Program-made: the position numbers and the translations under genes | In this document: positions 40,195-47,951 of the stretch, one piece after another | How the letters are laid out: every line of letters begins with the position of its first letter | Numbering within the stretch: position 1 is the stretch's first letter | Notes under the pieces: generated by a model | Database searches by the model: none | Told to the model about the DNA's origin: nothing | Seen by the model: the letters and a program-made list of their open reading frames with translations, nothing else | Source of the DNA: an uncultured Prevotellaceae bacterium | GTDB lineage: Bacteria > Bacteroidota > Bacteroidia > Bacteroidales > Bacteroidaceae | Direction: 5' to 3' | Assembly: GCA_902792685.1 (NCBI GenBank) | Contig: CADBAP010000003.1 | Coordinates: 1 to 57,886, forward strand | DNA: 57,886 bases

Positions 40195-40242
40195 GTTATC
40201 TTTGCCCTAGGCAAGTGTTGGTTTTAGGCTTGACAATTGTTG
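40195..40242. repeat. 48-base dispersed repeat, copy 1
   Basis: GTTATCTTTGCCCTAGGCAA and following bases to TTGACAATTGTTG. Copy 2 is at 46691-46739 with roughly 85 percent identity. Holds a small TTGCC/GGCAA hairpin. Confidence 0.7.
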
Positions 40243-40253
40243 CTTTGATTTTG

Positions 40254-40261
40254 CAAATATA
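40254..40261 (-). promoter_or_regulatory. -7 box of the FecR-domain gene
   Basis: TATATTTG on the minus strand, with a 64-base distance to the ATG at 40189, so the dispersed repeat copy 1 lies in the 5' leader. Confidence 0.5.
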
Positions 40262-40314
40262 GAGATTATCCGTTAACATAACAAATATTTGAAGAAAAAA
40301 GTGAAGAGCTGTTA

Positions 40315-40357
40315 GATTTTCGAAAGATTTTGAGGCTCTTTGGAGCCGACCAGAATT
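40315..40357 (+). repeat. 43-base dispersed repeat, copy 1
   Basis: GATTTTCGAAAGATTTTGAG, then GCTCTTTGGAGC (hairpin) and CGACCAGAATT. Copy 2 is at 47586-47629. The remaining spacer (40358-40570) has AACAGATAACCAAACACCTA words and no gene. Confidence 0.7.
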
Positions 40358-40570
40358 TAAAAGCTAATAAAATAGGGGATTTATCAGCAACACCTAACCA
40401 TAATACACTAAAAATCTTTGGGAGAACCTTTATTTAAAGGGATTTGGATATGGGTACCTGTTGACTAAACACCTAACCTAACAGATAACCAAACAGATAA
40501 CCAAACACCTAACCATTGTGACTCTGATCCACTATTTCAACAACTTTCTGCTTTCACTGTCCGTAGGCAA

Positions 40571-40602
40571 CATAAAAAGGTAGTCGGTTAAAGACTACCT
40601 TT
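40571..40602 (-). terminator. Terminator of the TPR-HTH regulator gene
   Basis: On the minus strand AAAGGTAGTC (40593-40602) pairs with GACTACCTTT (40576-40585) around a seven-base loop and is followed by T residues. It lies about 50 bases past the stop at 40652. Confidence 0.75.
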
Positions 40603-40620
40603 CTCTTTTCCCTCTTTTTT

Positions 40621-40650
40621 GATGTCATTCTCCTGTTCCCTGTGGCATTT
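40621..40650 (-). repeat. GATGTCA/TGGCATT hairpin repeat, copy D
   Basis: Ends one base from the stop codon of the TPR-HTH gene. Reads GATGTCATTCTCCTGTTCCC TGTGGCATT on the plus strand. Confidence 0.6.
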
Positions 40651-40651
40651 T

Positions 40652-42292
40652 TTATTCTATTTCCATAATAAAACTGACAATCTCATCTGTTGTTCCCTCA
40701 CGTTGATAAATGGATTTAAACAAACGCTTGCGCTTGGTGTTTATCGTTGACGCATTGAGACCCGTCAAATTGGCAATATCCGTCAATCGGAAATGCAAAC
40801 GATAAAGGATATAGATGTCAAAGTCAGCAATGCTGACATCATGACGAACGACCAGGAAGGTATAGAAGGACGGATATTCGCGGTTCATCATGTTACGCAA
40901 GTCTGACCAGTCTTTCATTGTTGGACGTTTTAGCGGTTTGTCTGCGTAAGCTCTGAACTTGCTGTAGATTCGAGAAGAAAGCAAGCGACTATCTAAGACA
41001 GTTTTGTCAATATGATGTTTACGCTCTGCTGTTTCTTTAATTCTTGATTTTAGCTCTGTTATCTTCGATTCTTTTTCTTGGATCTCATGTGTAAACTCAT
41101 CGGTATTTGTTTTCAACAGGATCTCAAGTTCAGCCTTCGTTTCTTCCAGTAGTTCTATATCACTTTCCAACTGTACTTTCATTGTTTGATATTTCCTATC
41201 TTTGGTCTTTTTGATTCTTTGAATGACCAAATATGAAAGGCACGAAAGAACAACGATGATTAATAACAGAGTTACGTTGCGCTTTTCTGCCTTTTCTTCA
41301 TTTAGTTTTGCTTTATCTGCGATTTCCTTTTGGTGACTATAGTCATAGGCTGCTTGAACCTGTTGAAGATTATCCGTATGCATTTCCATATGCAAAGAAT
41401 CGTTATAATTTGTACTTAGCACAGCATATTTAGATAAGGAATCAGGCATTTTCTTATCAGCATAGACTTTAAACAGCCCATCGTATGCTGCATGGATATC
41501 GTTATAGTCTTTTCCTTCGTGCAATAGTTTCCTGAAGAAATACTCTGCGGAATCCAACTGTTCTATACCTATATAATATAGTCCTTTAAAATAATAGTAG
41601 ATCTGCTTGCCGTCTATGACCTCTTCCTTATCGTAAAAGCCAGATTCTTTCTCATAGAAATCCATATTCCTTTTAGCTTGAACAAAATCATGTTTTTTAA
41701 GTTCTGCATATATAAGCAGACCTGTTGCCTGTGCTGCATATTGATTCTGTCCTTGTTTCCTGAATCGATTTACAATGTCTCTTGTTATATATTCAACAGA
41801 ATCGTATTTCTCCTTTCTTTCATATACATTCGCCTTTTTGCTCAGAAAAATTAAGGCGGAAGTTGTATCTTTCGCGATACTTGCATATTGATATGCTTTC
41901 TCTAATGCTTCTAATTGATAGTTAGGAACATATTGCAGATTGAAAATATATTCCATCTGCCCATACACACGACTGAGCAGTTTGTAATCGCAGTCTTGTG
42001 CCGTCGTATCAGCACAATCGATGGCATCGTGGTAACACTCCAGAGCGTGTGGGGCTTCGCCGAGGTCGCGATAGACGCAGCCTAAGAGGTAGTAAGCTCT
42101 CATCCGTTCGTTGGCGGTGCCGTGATGGTCGTAATAGTCAACAACATCGAGCATTGTGCTGTCTGTAGTAAAGGGGATATAGTTCTGGTTCAGACTATCG
42201 GCTTCTGCCAACAGACGGTCATACTTCTCCCTGTTGCCACAGGCACAGAGCAAGACAAGAATAGCGATGAGGATTATTTCAGTTTTAATCAT
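40652..42292 (-). CDS. TPR-transmembrane-HTH regulator
   Basis: 546 residues with a lipobox-like start (VLLCAC), TPR-like helical repeats over about 25-330, one membrane helix at about 345-362 (NVTLLLIIVVLSCLSYLVI), a coiled coil (about 375-430) and a C-terminal helix-turn-helix (RLTDIANLTGLNASTINTKRKRLFKSIY). Proteins of this layout in Bacteroidales are membrane-bound regulators that read an envelope signal through the TPR part; the target genes are unknown. The gene lies downstream of two DUF3857 proteins in the same direction, and its stop is followed at once by a dispersed hairpin and a terminator. Confidence 0.8.
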   Translation of the reverse strand: MIKTEIILIAILVLLCACGNREKYDRLLAEADSLNQNYIPFTTDSTMLDVVDYYDHHGTANERMRAYYLLGCVYRDLGEAPHALECYHDAIDCADTTAQDCDYKLLSRVYGQMEYIFNLQYVPNYQLEALEKAYQYASIAKDTTSALIFLSKKANVYERKEKYDSVEYITRDIVNRFRKQGQNQYAAQATGLLIYAELKKHDFVQAKRNMDFYEKESGFYDKEEVIDGKQIYYYFKGLYYIGIEQLDSAEYFFRKLLHEGKDYNDIHAAYDGLFKVYADKKMPDSLSKYAVLSTNYNDSLHMEMHTDNLQQVQAAYDYSHQKEIADKAKLNEEKAEKRNVTLLLIIVVLSCLSYLVIQRIKKTKDRKYQTMKVQLESDIELLEETKAELEILLKTNTDEFTHEIQEKESKITELKSRIKETAERKHHIDKTVLDSRLLSSRIYSKFRAYADKPLKRPTMKDWSDLRNMMNREYPSFYTFLVVRHDVSIADFDIYILYRLHFRLTDIANLTGLNASTINTKRKRLFKSIYQREGTTDEIVSFIMEIE

Positions 42293-42295
42293 TCA

Positions 42296-42346
42296 TTACA
42301 GTTGAAATTGATAGCCAAGCGTTAACGTGAACATTCTTGATACAGT
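42296..42346 (-). pseudogene. 3' scrap of an outer-membrane beta-barrel gene
   Basis: In one minus-strand frame the spacer between the DUF3857 gene and the regulator reads TVSRMFTLTLGYQFQL followed by a stop at 42296-42298. An alternating hydrophobic strand ending in an aromatic/Leu C-terminus is the hallmark of the last strand of outer-membrane barrels. Only 16 codons remain, three bases before the regulator start, so this looks like the end of a deleted gene. Short, so partly a judgement. Confidence 0.4.
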
Positions 42347-42348
42347 AA

Positions 42349-44232
42349 TTATTCCTTCCGTATAAATACGATTCTTTGGTTGTAGGGTCTTCTGGCTTCC
42401 TTGATAAAAGAATGAAAATCATTGTATTGTTCCTTTGTATATCGTCCCTTGTGAATCCGGAATTCATGTTGAACATACAAGGAGTCGCCTTCCATCTTTA
42501 CGGACATTTTTGAACTTCCAAAATCCGTTTTGATGTTCGTTGTTTGTGGAAGCGCCTCAATTTCATAACCTTTTGGTATATGAAGTTCTATCTTCTCATC
42601 ATCAAAATAGCCATCATATATGCATATATCGTTGTTACGCTTTTCGTCGTCTAGGACTGGCAAATAGCAATGCAAAGGTAATAATCCGATGAACAGCCGT
42701 TTCCCTGTTACTGTTGCCAATGATACATCTTCGCCTTTACATTCTAAGTCTAATACTGGTTGGCCGAACGAGCTAATACTTTCTGATATATTCTTTTCCT
42801 TTATGGTAAAAGCTTGTGTCGTCAGCATCTTTTTGAAATAAACTCTTTGGGCTTTGTCCGTTTTTCGAAGCAAGGGACGGAGTTCTTCATACTGGCGGTT
42901 ATATGAATGCTGCTCAAGCGTCAGACTTGCATGCCCGTCAGCAGACAAATCTGCTTTAACATGTGTTTCTTGTCTATTAAGAGAGTCCGCCAAAACAGGA
43001 AGTGAGACTAAGTGCCCACCATTTTTTGTAACGACAAGTGCATCGTGTCCTGCTATATCCTGATGTACATAACCTAAGGGAAGAGACGGGTCTGTGCATT
43101 CGATCCATATCGTATCAGAAGCCTGAGGAACCATTACGATTACATGATTGAATTGTCCGACATTGGCAAAATTTTTAAATACGCGTCTGTTTTTCGTACC
43201 GATTACAGTATAGTATGCAGGAACACCTACTTCGGCAAGCATTGCCACCATATAATTGGAAAGCGCTTTGCAATCGCCAAATCCTGTACGGGCAACATCT
43301 GCAGTAGAAAAAGGCTGCAATCCCCCTATTCCATATTGTATGCTTACATAACGTGTTGTCTCTCCAAGATATTTATATACCTCATTCACACGAGAGTATA
43401 TAGAAGTACATGAATCCGTCATCTCATGTAATTTCGTTTTCAGAAGCTCCGGTAGGGTTTGACGGCCTTGTTGTAATGAGTAAAGCCAAGAACCTAATGA
43501 TTCCCATGATTCCATCGTTCCCTTAGTCTTTGCATAGGAAAACTGAGTTGGGGCAAAATAAACTGCTGGTGCAATCTCATTGAAATCGGGCATTAATGGT
43601 TCGTGGACTATCGCAGGCAATTGGTTGACTTCGGCTCGTATGACTTGTCTTCCCTCTGCATCTTCGGAAACGTCAAGTGGTATTTCCGTATTTTGCTGGA
43701 ATGTTCGACATTTCAAATGCTTTGGAACGGTTATCTGATAGGAGGCATGTGCCACTTCTAGGTTATAATCGCTCTGCGGACAAAAAATCGGATAGGTCAG
43801 ACATCCATCGTTATATTGACTTACAACATGAAATGTTATCATCACAGGATACTGATGTGGCGTATAATCCAAATAATAAGTACGCGTATCAGATGCCAGT
43901 TCGCGTGACAATTCCGTTTCTTTCAGATCGTTTTTCTTGAATTTTCTGATTACCTTACCGTTTCCATCTGTAACAACAGCCGAGAACTCCAACAGTTTAG
44001 AATTCTGTCCGTAGGTCATCACCTTTGAAGCATAGTCAGCCCCATGTTCATTGAATATCCGATAGACCTGACTTTCGTGATGGGTAAAAGAACCGTCGTC
44101 ACGAACTATTACATCCGTTTTCTCCTCCAAAAGGAGAGTATTAACAGACTGAGCTTGCAACAACATATTACAAGACAATGCCCAAACGGCCATCAACAAT
44201 CTGTTTCGCAACATAGACTTCATAAATGACAT
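42349..44232 (-). CDS. DUF3857 / transglutaminase-like protein with intact triad
   Basis: 627 residues with a signal peptide. The N-terminal DUF3857 beta domain (about 30-230) is followed by a transglutaminase-like core with Cys at about 317 (GFGDCKALSNYM), His at about 361 (GQFNHVIVMV) and Asp at about 378 (IECTDPS), so the cysteine-protease-type triad is complete. The C-terminal part (about 480-625) is DUF3858-like beta sequence. Such proteins are common next to TonB-dependent systems in Bacteroidetes; substrate unknown. It starts only three bases after the stop of the paralogue upstream. Confidence 0.85.
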   Translation of the reverse strand: MSFMKSMLRNRLLMAVWALSCNMLLQAQSVNTLLLEEKTDVIVRDDGSFTHHESQVYRIFNEHGADYASKVMTYGQNSKLLEFSAVVTDGNGKVIRKFKKNDLKETELSRELASDTRTYYLDYTPHQYPVMITFHVVSQYNDGCLTYPIFCPQSDYNLEVAHASYQITVPKHLKCRTFQQNTEIPLDVSEDAEGRQVIRAEVNQLPAIVHEPLMPDFNEIAPAVYFAPTQFSYAKTKGTMESWESLGSWLYSLQQGRQTLPELLKTKLHEMTDSCTSIYSRVNEVYKYLGETTRYVSIQYGIGGLQPFSTADVARTGFGDCKALSNYMVAMLAEVGVPAYYTVIGTKNRRVFKNFANVGQFNHVIVMVPQASDTIWIECTDPSLPLGYVHQDIAGHDALVVTKNGGHLVSLPVLADSLNRQETHVKADLSADGHASLTLEQHSYNRQYEELRPLLRKTDKAQRVYFKKMLTTQAFTIKEKNISESISSFGQPVLDLECKGEDVSLATVTGKRLFIGLLPLHCYLPVLDDEKRNNDICIYDGYFDDEKIELHIPKGYEIEALPQTTNIKTDFGSSKMSVKMEGDSLYVQHEFRIHKGRYTKEQYNDFHSFIKEARRPYNQRIVFIRKE

Positions 44233-44235
44233 TAT

Positions 44236-46248
44236 CTATTGTTTCCTTTTCAGCACAACGATTTCCTTCATCTTTTTAGTTAGCGATTCGTAGAACTGGC
44301 ATAAGTCTTCATATTCCGTCTGACCAAAGAATGTTTTCATGATGGAATAGTGCATGTTTACATTGACAACTGTTTGATCATTCTTAACAACAATACGAGC
44401 AGCGATGCCTCCATCTGCCGTCTGAATCGCAAATGATTCTGGTTTCTCATCAACAACATATCCAGGAGGGATGATGAAAGAAGTCTTTATGTTAAAGGTC
44501 AAAGGATAAGGGTATTCTACAGGAATATCGCGAGTCTCATCTTTAAACGGCGACTCCGTAACTGGTGCGAAAAGGAACGGATTAATGTAAATTCGATCGG
44601 GAGTAGCTTCAAAGGCTGTTTCAAATTCAAGTTTCTCCAGCACATGAAGCGATGGTGTGTTCTGTTTTGTAAACGAGAGCTGATGCATCTTGACACCATA
44701 GCCCTTTCCTTGCTGATTTGTATAATCGATACTGTCTTTTGCCTCGTTGAATTCATCAATCTTTGTAAGAGCTGCATTTCCCCGATATGCTATACGTCCC
44801 TTGCCCTTCAACGTTCCATCAGAAGAAAGCGTCATCTGTGCGGTTACTGTCACGTCAGAGGGAGCGAGATTCTGAAGATTTACCCATGTTCCCGTTCCGT
44901 TTGGATAAATCACACGGGCCTTGTCGACAAGAAGCGCAGGAGGAAGAACATTAACACCCCCATCTTTGGCTGATGAATCAATAAAAAACATCGTTGAATC
45001 CGTTTCCATAACACCCACTACAAAGGTTGACAAATCCTTCAGTGAGGGATGAGTCATTGGGAGACGACCGCGATTTCGTAAACGAAGCACTACAGGATAA
45101 GCTTTTAGCCCAGCATCGCGCAACATGCTCAGCAAGATATAATTTAATTCAGCATTACTTCCTTCGTGATTTTTCATTACGGTGTTGATGCTCTCACAAA
45201 ACATCCCATAATGATTATTCCAAGTTAAGTGCTGATTCAACAAACGGAATAATGCGGTCGTTTTTTCCTGAGGAGTAGCATCGTTTGGTATCGCAGCGGC
45301 TGCCTGTTCTTTTTTCAATGGATTTGAATGTTTCAAAACACCGCCAAATTCGCCATAGTCCATCAATTGAGAGCCGATATTATCCCATGTTTTTGCAATA
45401 TACTTATGGAGAAATCCAGGAATTTCTATGCTCCGCAAATCTGCAACGACCTTATTACAATAATCTCTTATACACCAGATATATTTGTCATCTTTCAGGG
45501 CAGGCAACTCACGCGCAACAAAACTGTATCTCTCACCAAGACAAGACATGAAACTGCCACCTATAATAAATTTCATATTTTCATCCTCTTTGCGACTCTC
45601 CATCTGGTAGAAACCTGTTTCGGCAACATTGAACTTAAACCACTCCGGCAGATTCAACTCATAGGAAGCATAGAGCGTTGGAATCTTTGCCTGGGCATAC
45701 CATGTATCAATGTAATAATAATTGTTGCTTTCCTTTGTATATTGATATTCTATGACTGTTCCTTTTTTAACCTGAGGAATGGTAAACTTCATCAACATGT
45801 TTTCAGCATCCACTTTTTCTGTGAAGACCAAGTCTGACGACATCTTGGTCTTTTTCAATTGCCCATCCTCTTTGTTGTAGGATGTAGCCTTCACACTATA
45901 TACACGTTCATTGTCGGCAGATCCATATTTGCTTTTTGTAAAAGGAACAACCACATTGGCATAGCTCTTACCTTCATCCTTGAGCACCTTAATACGCATT
46001 TTGACGGTTTTGAGAAGAACAAAATTCTCATCTCTAAAGTCGTAGTATGTTTCTGTCTGTGAACACAAGATCACCGCAGGAGCTTCAGGATCTGGAGCAT
46101 ACGATTCCATTGTCAACTCAGCTTCTGTAGGCTTATCAAATTTTAAATTGGGTTCTTTTGTCTGTGCAAATGCAACAAGACCAATGGTCATGAATAAACA
46201 AACCATTGAAAACCGTAAGTAAATTTTTAATTTATACATTATTTCCAT
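44236..46248 (-). CDS. DUF3857 / transglutaminase-like protein with degenerate triad
   Basis: 670 residues, signal peptide ending VAFAQ, the same architecture as its downstream neighbour. At the position of the catalytic Cys it has NHEGSNAELNYILLSML (about 360): aligned to GDCKALSNYMVAML, the Cys is an Asn. At the His position it has LSTFVVGV (about 408), while the Asp in FFIDSSAK (about 421) is kept. It is therefore probably a non-catalytic binding or structural partner. I recall related Bacteroidales proteins with the same GxSAE-like form, so this may be a stable subfamily. Promoter at 46345-46376. Confidence 0.82.
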   Translation of the reverse strand: MEIMYKLKIYLRFSMVCLFMTIGLVAFAQTKEPNLKFDKPTEAELTMESYAPDPEAPAVILCSQTETYYDFRDENFVLLKTVKMRIKVLKDEGKSYANVVVPFTKSKYGSADNERVYSVKATSYNKEDGQLKKTKMSSDLVFTEKVDAENMLMKFTIPQVKKGTVIEYQYTKESNNYYYIDTWYAQAKIPTLYASYELNLPEWFKFNVAETGFYQMESRKEDENMKFIIGGSFMSCLGERYSFVARELPALKDDKYIWCIRDYCNKVVADLRSIEIPGFLHKYIAKTWDNIGSQLMDYGEFGGVLKHSNPLKKEQAAAAIPNDATPQEKTTALFRLLNQHLTWNNHYGMFCESINTVMKNHEGSNAELNYILLSMLRDAGLKAYPVVLRLRNRGRLPMTHPSLKDLSTFVVGVMETDSTMFFIDSSAKDGGVNVLPPALLVDKARVIYPNGTGTWVNLQNLAPSDVTVTAQMTLSSDGTLKGKGRIAYRGNAALTKIDEFNEAKDSIDYTNQQGKGYGVKMHQLSFTKQNTPSLHVLEKLEFETAFEATPDRIYINPFLFAPVTESPFKDETRDIPVEYPYPLTFNIKTSFIIPPGYVVDEKPESFAIQTADGGIAARIVVKNDQTVVNVNMHYSIMKTFFGQTEYEDLCQFYESLTKKMKEIVVLKRKQ

Positions 46249-46344
46249 TTCTTTTTTAATTACAGAACGAATCCAACAGGCAAACTGTCATTAGTTTCTT
46301 CATCATATATTATCTGTTTGTTAGATTAATCTTCTTATTGTTTG

Positions 46345-46376
46345 CAAAAATATATAAAAGGTAATGAAACCACAAA
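46345..46376 (-). promoter_or_regulatory. Promoter of the DUF3857-DUF3857-regulator unit
   Basis: Minus-strand TTTG (46373-46376), 20 bases, TATTTTTG (46345-46352); leader of about 90 bases before the ATG at 46248. Confidence 0.6.
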
Positions 46377-46494
46377 TTTTCTGCCGATAAAAAGTTCACA
46401 AAAGTTTGCAAAAAGCGATTCGTTCATCAGAAAAAATCGAGGTTTCATCGGCCCGAATGCAAAAGGTCCAACCAAGCGTTAGTATAAAAACAAA

Positions 46495-46636
46495 CGTGGA
46501 CGATTTACTTCGTCTATGTCTCCCAAGCGTCGCCAAACGCCTAACAATCTAAACGAGTAAAAGTCCACGCTACATAGCGCGAACTTCCGACTTTAGTTCT
46601 TGATTGTCTCATATATTTGGCGATATTAGGGAGACA
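46495..46636. ncRNA. Candidate structured RNA or fold-back element with interleaved helices
   Basis: Helix A: CGTGGAC-TTTACT-CGT (46495-46513) pairs with ACG-AGTAAA-GTCCACG (46553-46569), 16 pairs with small bulges. Helix B: TGTCTCCC (46517-46524) and TCGCCAAA (46530-46537) pair with GGGAGACA (46629-46636) and TTTGGCGA (46616-46623), 16 pairs around a five-by-five internal loop. The four arms interleave, so both together make a pseudoknot, or they exclude each other. A third option is TTGTCTC (46604-46610) pairing with GAGACAA (46631-46637). Strand and transcription are not established; two small hairpins follow at about 46649-46693. Confidence 0.4.
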
Positions 46637-46690
46637 AGAATCCAAAAGTGGATGTTCATCCTATATGTCCTTGATGCTATGCATCGTTAT

Positions 46691-46739
46691 GTTATCTTAG
46701 CCCATAGGCAATAGTTGGTTTTAGGTTTGACAATTATTG
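46691..46739. repeat. 48-base dispersed repeat, copy 2
   Basis: Matches copy 1 at 40195-40242. Its right end supplies the stop codon and last Gln codon of the HEPN gene. Confidence 0.7.
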
Positions 46740-47138
46740 ATGTTCTGAGATATACTTCTTTACCTTTTCAATAAACAAAGAGGTTGGAGCAACTTTTGAA
46801 ACAATGTCCGTCTCTGTAATATTGAAAAAACAATTGTAGTCTGATTTTTCACGTAAGGTTTCCATCTGGGAATAGAAAGATCCTTCCTCTTCAGTAAACA
46901 CACCTGTTTTCACATAATATTGATGAAAACGGATGGCTGCACCTTTATGCGACCCCACTTCACGCTGGTCATTAATCAGTAATGCGCTGACGGCATGAAA
47001 CAGCGAATAATAGAGGCGATTGGCCATCGTGTCCCAATATTCCGCTCGTTGCAAGACCTCTACCTGACGGAAAGTCTTCTCTGCTTTTTCTAATTCCATT
47101 TCGACGAGAATCCGTCTATCTTCTTCTTTAAGACTCAT
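46734..47138 (-). CDS. HEPN-domain protein (UPF0332-like), partner of MNT
   Basis: 134 residues, all-helical: AEKTFRQVEVLQRAEYWDTMANRLYYSLFHAVSALLI and YYVKTGVFTEEEGSFYSQMETLREKSDYNCFFNIT fit the HEPN fold, in which members paired with nucleotidyltransferases act as ribonuclease toxins or as partners modified by them. The usual RxxxxxH motif is not seen; this subgroup carries an REKSDYN segment instead. It overlaps the nucleotidyltransferase gene by 11 bases. Confidence 0.82.
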   Translation of the reverse strand: MSLKEEDRRILVEMELEKAEKTFRQVEVLQRAEYWDTMANRLYYSLFHAVSALLINDQREVGSHKGAAIRFHQYYVKTGVFTEEEGSFYSQMETLREKSDYNCFFNITETDIVSKVAPTSLFIEKVKKYISEHQ

Positions 47139-47454
47139 ATATCAATTGTTTGTCTTTTTCCACGTTGAAATAGTATAATGCATGCGGTCCTTCATACCAA
47201 TCTTTTTTGGTATAAGTATGAACGCTGAAATACTGCCACAAGTCGTAGCCACGCTCTATTATAGGGTAGATGTATTTTTTAAAGTCTGCATCATCGTTGG
47301 CAGGTTGATCAAGCAGAAGCAGCAAATCCCAGTCACTATCCTCACGGGCATCACCTCTAGCACGCGAGCCATACAAATATAGCTTGCTACCACGCGGAAG
47401 AACAGAACTGGCGACTTGCCGAATGTTATCAATGACTTGTGCTTTTTCCATCAT
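47128..47454 (-). CDS. Minimal nucleotidyltransferase (MNT)
   Basis: 108 residues from the ATG at 47454 (a second ATG directly follows). The polymerase-beta-type active site is GSRARGDAREDSDWDLLLL with Gly-Ser at 29-30 and Asp residues 41 and 43. With the overlapping HEPN gene it forms a typical MNT-HEPN toxin-antitoxin or defence pair, in which the MNT nucleotidylates the HEPN protein. The frame continues upstream to 47550 but the promoter at 47472-47503 lies inside that extension. Confidence 0.88.
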   Translation of the reverse strand: MMEKAQVIDNIRQVASSVLPRGSKLYLYGSRARGDAREDSDWDLLLLLDQPANDDADFKKYIYPIIERGYDLWQYFSVHTYTKKDWYEGPHALYYFNVEKDKQLIYES

Positions 47455-47471
47455 AATGTATTTATCTGCTG

Positions 47472-47503
47472 CAAAGATACAAACTATTTTTGTTATCTCC
47501 AAA
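47472..47503 (-). promoter_or_regulatory. MNT-HEPN promoter
   Basis: Minus-strand TTTG (47500-47503), 20 bases, TATCTTTG (47472-47479); start near 47465, about 12 bases before the ATG. Confidence 0.65.
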
Positions 47504-47585
47504 TTTTCTTTTTTCATGCAAAGAAATTTTCGAGAATTTTTCGCCAACACTCACCATTTTGATCATGGGGTCTCTAAATCAATAA

Positions 47586-47629
47586 GATTTTCGAAAGAAT
47601 TTGAGGGACCTTGGAGCCGACCAAGAATT
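47586..47629 (+). repeat. 43-base dispersed repeat, copy 2
   Basis: Matches 40315-40357: GATTTTCGAAAGAATTTGAG, then GGACCTTGGAGCCGACCAAG and AATT. Confidence 0.7.
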
Positions 47630-47951
47630 AGAAACAAAGCAGCCCCATCATCCAATTTGTCGTAATAATAATGCACATATATGCATTAAATTTATAAGAA
47701 AATATTGCAAAAAACGCAAAAAATAACGATAAACTACCTTTTGCGTGGAGAATTCAGAGAAAAGCGCATGAACATGATGAATATTTATGCAATAATCTAC
47801 AGGAAAATCGACTTAGCAAATCGGTCAAATTCGGTACTTTTGGAATTATATGCGAAGAGTGGAGTTTGTGAAAGGCGAAGTCGCTAAAGAAGTTAAGACG
47901 ATGCGCATGCGCAATCTACAAAACCAATTGAAAGAAATTGACTTGTGGATT
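47630..47951. other. A/T-rich spacer without a supported gene
   Basis: Holds a 12-base palindrome TGCGCATGCGCA (47902-47913). A rightward frame from 47850 reads RRVEFVKGEVAKEVKTMRMR and then runs into the antisense of the DUF2461 gene; the first part is protein-like but no intact gene results. Confidence 0.35.

Noticed and set aside
46249..46733. Insertion sequence in the spacer
   Set aside because: No transposase frame, terminal inverted repeats or target duplication could be identified; only the interleaved helices and one dispersed repeat.
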